Positions 33,340 to 37,235 of a stretch of DNA of 37,235 nt are shown here, piece by piece. Position 1 is the first letter of the stretch. The number at the start of each line of letters is the position of its first letter. The notes beneath the pieces were generated by a model. It had not been told where the DNA came from and searched no databases. It saw nothing but the letters and a program-made list of their open reading frames with translations. Location: the NCBI GenBank assembly GCA_003056285.1, contig NDWU01000001.1, positions 1 through 37,235 of the forward strand, written 5' to 3'. Position numbers and translations under genes: made by a program. This stretch comes from Candidatus Terraquivivens tikiterensis. Lineage in GTDB: Archaea > Thermoproteota > Nitrososphaeria_A > Caldarchaeales > Wolframiiraptoraceae.

Positions 33340-34632
33340 ATGATTCTGGTTTTTCTGAGAAAGCATCTAGGCAGGCTGGACACCCAGCTAGTGTTGTTGT
33401 CGGCTATAATCCTTCTCTTAAAATTATCGATAATAAGCAAGCCCTGGCCCAAGCTTCCACCATCCCAATGCGTTAACCCGCCACTCTCAACGGATTGCGC
33501 GCTGATCTTTGATGAGGCCCACTACGTTCCAGCAGCCCGTAAAATGCTGATGGGGATTGCCGTGAACAACGAACACCCTCCCCTATCTAAGGCATTGATA
33601 GTGCTGGGCATTCTATTGTTTGGAGATAACCCGATCGGGTGGAGGGTCTTCATGGCAATCTCTGGGGCTGCTTCCGTATACCTACTGGGCAAGATGGCGA
33701 ATTTTGTTTTGAAGAACAACGTTCTGGCCCTATGCTCGGCTACGCTCTTCGCCTGCGATGTTACCTCGTTCAACATCAGCTCGATGGCCATCCTAGATGC
33801 CCCAGCGATGATGTTTAGCCTACTCTCGGCGTTACTCTTCCTCCAGGGCAGATACTTTACTTCTGGCATTGTCATGAGCCTCGCGCTGCTGTGCAAGATC
33901 TCAAGCGCATTCATCCTCCTTGGACTAATGCTATATCTTTTCTTAAAGATGTGCTACCTACGGATGAGGTTAGTTGATGCTATTAGGGAGACGTTGAAGG
34001 TCTTCGAGAAGACGGCCATAACATCCCTAGCGATCCTGCTGGCCGGGTTAGCAGTATACGATTACTCTTTTAAGGCCTACTCAACGCCTTTCCAGCATCT
34101 TGACTATATCCTAAACTATCATACCATCTTAACGTTCAAAGAAGGGGATGTAGTTCACATGCCCATTACTTGGGCAAGCCCTATCGTTTCTTTCCCGCGT
34201 GAGGCGTATTTTGTTGTAACTGTAACTGTCGACGGTAGAGAATATCATCCGATAGCTTACTATGGTATGCAGTCGCCCCTATGGTTGATGACTTGGCCGT
34301 TACTCGCTTTCGCAACCTATTCGTCCATATCCTCGTTGAAAAGGAAAACATTTCCAGATAATGAGGTGTTAACGATTTCATGGATATCTATGACATACCT
34401 TACATTCTTCCCTCTAGCATACATTCTCCATAGATGGGTTTACCCGTTCTACTTTTACTCAACCGTGCCCATGCTGGCCGTTGGGCTAACGTGCATTTTT
34501 GGTGAGGACAAGCTCTCTAAGATCATACTATTCGTTATTTGTGCGTTACAGATAGGATGGTTCATAGTCTGGTTCCCTGTAAAACCCCAATGGTTAATAG
34601 ACTTCCTACTATCGGTCGGCTTACCGGCTTGA
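33340..34632 (+). CDS. PMT-family protein O-mannosyltransferase-like (GT-C)
   Basis: 430 residues with about ten TM segments. The first loop has the catalytic acidic pair D58-E59 (ALIFDEAHYVPAARKML) and NNEHPPLSKALI, the pattern of dolichyl-phosphate-mannose protein transferases (PMT/GT39 group). LDAPAMMFSLLSALLFLQGR and LCKISSAF follow as in family members. Start ATG 33340 is 13 bases after the reconstructed stop of the GT-C gene, so they form an operon. Substrate is probably a Ser/Thr-rich cell-surface protein such as that at 30745-31590. Specific sugar and protein are not readable. Confidence 0.85.
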   Translation: MILVFLRKHLGRLDTQLVLLSAIILLLKLSIISKPWPKLPPSQCVNPPLSTDCALIFDEAHYVPAARKMLMGIAVNNEHPPLSKALIVLGILLFGDNPIGWRVFMAISGAASVYLLGKMANFVLKNNVLALCSATLFACDVTSFNISSMAILDAPAMMFSLLSALLFLQGRYFTSGIVMSLALLCKISSAFILLGLMLYLFLKMCYLRMRLVDAIRETLKVFEKTAITSLAILLAGLAVYDYSFKAYSTPFQHLDYILNYHTILTFKEGDVVHMPITWASPIVSFPREAYFVVTVTVDGREYHPIAYYGMQSPLWLMTWPLLAFATYSSISSLKRKTFPDNEVLTISWISMTYLTFFPLAYILHRWVYPFYFYSTVPMLAVGLTCIFGEDKLSKIILFVICALQIGWFIVWFPVKPQWLIDFLLSVGLPA

Positions 34633-34665
34633 ATGCTAACGGCTAGTTTGACTTTCCGATTAATT

Positions 34666-34880
34666 TCAACCGACCTCTGATATGTGTATCGCGTTCGCTG
34701 CACTTCTCCCGGATTCGTATAGGTTTCTATCAACTATGATAAACGCCGTTTTCGCCTTGACGGCTAGGCTTAGGTAGGAGGCATCGTATAAAGTGATGTT
34801 AAGCTCAGTCGCCAGGTTTATGGCCTTATCGGAGGTTACGGCATCGCCTTCCGACCCTTTTAGGTCGGACTCATACTACA
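34666..34880 (-). pseudogene. PIN-domain (VapC-type) fragment
   Basis: The minus frame reads SEGDAVTSDKAINLATELNI, TLYDASYLSLAVKAKTAF, then IIVDRNLYESGRSA. D of LYDASYLSLA and D of IVDRNLY match the last two PIN acidic residues. Upstream the frame hits a TAG (EDM-stop-YESDL) and no N-terminal FxDTS strand is found. So only the C-terminal half of a VapC remains. Confidence 0.7.
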
Positions 34881-35403
34881 TATCCTCTTGGACTGCTTCC
34901 AGCCCGGGGTCATCCGCATGAAAAATCCCCACCATCCGAGGCTTGCGTAATCCATAGGCCGCCAGGCCATCAGAAAAACCTTAAAACTGCTGACAACAGC
35001 GAATACATCGTGCATTAAGTCTTAGCCTGGGTCGGGTAGCCTCTGGTATTCTACGCTCCGCGCCGTTATTCTCACGCCTACTACGTTAACGCCCTGTCAC
35101 AGCTAACCTCCGCCAGCCTCGTAAAGTCGTAGATGAGCGTTCCAACATCTGCGCAATACCTATTGATGTGTTGATGGACAGCGCCAAAGTTAACAAACCC
35201 TGAGAAAATGGATAATACGATTTTTGTTTAAACCAAATTACGGAAAAGACGAACAGCTCGTGTGTATGGGTCTTTCATTTAACTCATTAGCTGGACGAGG
35301 TTTGGTGAAACCGTGTGATGCCTCCAATAAACTTCAAGAACTCTTCCGGCACCAGAAAGTTGCGTTAATTTCTCCGTCCGAACAGATGACGGCTTGCCAT
35401 CTC
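34881..35403. other. No supported gene
   Basis: I see no intact frame. Probably remains of the VapC locus and the 3' flank of the ATPase operon. Confidence 0.35.
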
Positions 35404-36069
35404 CTATTCACATAAACATTTAAGCCCTTTAACTTGTTGTGGAAAAACGTCTTCTATATCCTTCGTCTCTTTCAGCTTTTTGTAAACTTCATATTGCCTG
35501 TCTTTAAGCTCATTCCAAACTTTCTTTGGATCGTTTGAGCTAATTTTAACTTCTGGAAGTTTTTCGGCAACCTTCAACAGGTGATCTTCTATAGTATGCC
35601 TCTCAAAGGGATGTTCATCTAAACCGTTCACGATGGATATCAGCTGAAATTCCTTTACGCCATGCCTACATCTATAAACCTTTAGCCTTCTTTCTTTAGC
35701 CGCATTTTGTATAACGATCCCGGTTTCTGATACTTTCTTCTCAATTTTGTTAAAAACGGAGGCGAGGCCCTCGTTCTCTTGATCGATCAGTACTGCTATC
35801 TTATCTACTTTATATTTTAAATAAACTGGAAGGTATCTGAAAACGTCATAGCGTTTTTCTTCCGGCTTCACAACACCCACAGACTTCTTTCCGTTTAAGT
35901 GATACGCTATCACGGCTATTGCACAATCATCCGGAGTTCCGTCAGCTAAGATTACGATACCATTCAACGTAACTGGCTCAAACGTCAATACATCGATTCC
36001 AAGCCTTCTAGAAATGTTGTTGATATTCGTAGCCGTCCTGCTAGCTTGAGATAGGGGGTACAACTTCAT
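35404..36069 (-). CDS. TOPRIM-like (DUF3226-like?) effector of ATPase pair
   Basis: 221 residues, ATG 36069 overlapping the ATPase stop by four bases. Residues 36-60 read GIVILADGTPDDCAIAVIAY and residues 87-105 VDKIAVLIDQENEGLASVF, alternating strands and helices with acidic residues D43, D47/48, D96 and E98, as in the TOPRIM-like fold of DUF3226/DUF4435-type proteins. The usual first Glu is not certain. Paired ATPase plus TOPRIM-like genes form antiphage systems such as PARIS (AriA/AriB) and OLD/Gabija. The C-terminal third is helical and unrecognised. Effector role is inference. Confidence 0.55.
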   Translation of the reverse strand: MKLYPLSQASRTATNINNISRRLGIDVLTFEPVTLNGIVILADGTPDDCAIAVIAYHLNGKKSVGVVKPEEKRYDVFRYLPVYLKYKVDKIAVLIDQENEGLASVFNKIEKKVSETGIVIQNAAKERRLKVYRCRHGVKEFQLISIVNGLDEHPFERHTIEDHLLKVAEKLPEVKISSNDPKKVWNELKDRQYEVYKKLKETKDIEDVFPQQVKGLKCLCE

Positions 36070-37097
36070 AGCAATAATGGCTCCGCAACCCTCACGTCTA
36101 CGCCGGCCTTTAAAAGGTCGTCAACCTCATTTAACGTAAGCTCTTTAACTTTTAACAGGCCGTCCTTCAGAAAAGTGAGGGAGATCCTTGCCTTTTCCTC
36201 GCTTAAACTTGCTATGGTTCTAGCGGCCTCCAGGCTATGAGTGGTTAAGATTACCTGTCCCCCTTCATTTATTATGTTAGAGAACCATTCCGACAATTTT
36301 AGAAGTACCCTAGGGTTAAGGTGGGCTTCAACATCGTCCCACAGCAGGACTTTAGGTCTTACCACCTCATAAAGTATTTTTGCAATTACGTAGTTCTGAA
36401 TGCCCTCTCCCAAATCTCCCAGCCTTATTCTCGTTCCATCTTCTAAAAGTACATAAACTGCTAATTTTCTGCCTAGAAAAGGTTCTATCGTTATGTTCTT
36501 GTACTTTTCAGGTGATAGTACCGAGGCCTCTTCAGCAACCTTTCCGCATATACCCGAGTTTATTATAAAGGCCCAGTTCTCCTCCATGTAACCATAAGCT
36601 GCCTTTACTAAATTCGAATTCATCAGAAGCGTATTATCTATAAACAGGCTTTCATCATAAAACTCATACTCTTTAGATGACAGCCCAAGCTCTCCGAAGA
36701 ATCTTATCTTCTCACCGTATAAGTTCGTCGCATAAGGAGACTTCGTCTCCTTGTTTGTAGAAACGTAAATTCGAGTATCGCCTTTAATGAATTGAAGTAT
36801 ATAATCATCCCCATTTACCCTACACATAATCTCAGCCCGTTTAGAAACATAACCATTAAGTAGAAAAGCGAACCCTTCGCTCGATAGAGTTTTATGTATT
36901 TCATGCACAACCTCTATCGCAGTTTTTGAGCCTCCGTTATACGGAACTCTACGTGATGGATTGGGAGCTAAAAATAAAGCCTCTAACACTGTCGTCTTTC
37001 CGGAGTTATTAGCCCCTAGTAGGATCGTTAGCGGGGCCAGTTCTATCTCCCCGCTCTTTATGCCTTTAAAATTCTTCAACCTTAAGCCTTTTATCAT
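36066..37097 (-). CDS. OLD/AriA-like AAA ATPase of a second ATPase-effector pair
   Basis: 343 residues from ATG 37097, chosen because MIKGLRLKNFKGIKSGEIEL is the usual N-terminus and a TATA-like CTTATTTAC lies about 26 bases upstream (leaderless); an upstream in-frame start at 37166 would add 23 atypical residues. Walker A is GANNSGKTT (28-36). The signature-like region is RIRLGDLGEGIQNYV, Walker B KVLLWDDVEAHLNP, H-loop TTHSLEA. Note D-D-V-E in place of D-E-P-E in Walker B. Its stop overlaps the next gene's start (ATGA). The pair recalls AriA/AriB of PARIS. It is unrelated in close detail to the ATPase at 13236. Confidence 0.8.
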   Translation of the reverse strand: MIKGLRLKNFKGIKSGEIELAPLTILLGANNSGKTTVLEALFLAPNPSRRVPYNGGSKTAIEVVHEIHKTLSSEGFAFLLNGYVSKRAEIMCRVNGDDYILQFIKGDTRIYVSTNKETKSPYATNLYGEKIRFFGELGLSSKEYEFYDESLFIDNTLLMNSNLVKAAYGYMEENWAFIINSGICGKVAEEASVLSPEKYKNITIEPFLGRKLAVYVLLEDGTRIRLGDLGEGIQNYVIAKILYEVVRPKVLLWDDVEAHLNPRVLLKLSEWFSNIINEGGQVILTTHSLEAARTIASLSEEKARISLTFLKDGLLKVKELTLNEVDDLLKAGVDVRVAEPLLL

Positions 37098-37235
37098 AAC
37101 TATTGTTAAAATGGTTGTGTAGTAAATAAGGTTAACTAATGATAAGCCGTATCCACGATCGTTCACGGCAATAATTTCCGGTGTAACCTAATCCCTTCTT
37201 TAACGTGTCGAAGACGCATGTTATCGCAAACGTTT

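Noticed and set aside
34655-34900. Complete VapC gene
   Set aside because: Only the C-terminal half with two acidic residues is found and the frame is interrupted by TAG.
35224-35415. Plus-strand 63-codon frame next to the TOPRIM-like gene
   Set aside because: No family pattern, no promoter or ribosome-binding site; likely chance.
1-37235. CRISPR array
   Set aside because: No regularly spaced direct repeats seen; the recurring TAAA-loop palindromes are IS605-type ends, not CRISPR repeats.

Overview
This window looks like a thermophilic archaeal chromosome, probably Thermoproteota (crenarchaeal grade). The support is an archaeal primase large subunit (PriL) with its four Fe-S cysteines, TATA boxes about 25-30 nt upstream of leaderless starts, frequent GTG/TTG starts, HEPN/MNT, HepT/MntA and VapBC toxin-antitoxin genes, a membrane HerA/VirB4-like ATPase, and GT-C glycosyltransferases. 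I saw no tRNA, rRNA or CRISPR array.

Layout. 1-2745 is IS200/IS605 debris (tnpB with an internal deletion, terminal palindromes, a mini-element of about 240 bp) mixed with MNT/HEPN genes. 2746-8640 is very GC-rich. It carries a small VirB2/CedA1-like two-helix membrane protein (3200), several near-perfect hairpins including a possible three-way junction (4388-4479), a two-TM HerA/VirB4-like ATPase (5383-7035) whose 3' end is overwritten by an IS605 end, and priL. This could be the remains of a DNA-import (Ced/Ted-like) locus. 8640-15600 is AT-rich. It has a retropepsin-like protein with Asn at the catalytic position, a frameshifted helicase-like ATPase, a decayed nuclease-like operon, and an intact pair of overlapping genes (SMC-like ATPase plus PIN-like protein) that looks like a defence system. 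15883-18313 holds an HhH plus PD-(D/E)XK protein and a YwgA-like/PIN pair. 19007-22411 is an envelope-type module: SPFH protein with three zinc ribbons, coiled-coil partner, membrane protein, and a coiled-coil/GRAM-like/zinc-ribbon protein. Two of these genes carry single-base homopolymer frameshifts. 22788-28576 has a secreted trypsin-like protease, a HepT(broken)/MntA pair, a CDF metal transporter, a B12-type radical SAM enzyme and VapBC. 28690-31590 is a transposon graveyard (tnpB, IS5-like and IS110-like fragments) surrounding an AT-rich unknown gene and a decayed Thr-rich surface protein. 32149-34632 encodes two GT-C glycosyltransferases, the first with an in-frame stop. 35404-37097 (minus) is a second overlapping ATPase pair, here with a TOPRIM-like partner.

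Together the window reads as an accessory/defence island in active decay: at least nine broken genes, and repeated ATPase-effector or toxin-antitoxin pairs with overlapping reading frames. The most promising undescribed systems are the 13236-14863 ATPase/PIN pair, the 17308-18313 YwgA/PIN pair, the 35404-37097 ATPase/TOPRIM-like pair, and the SPFH/zinc-ribbon module.
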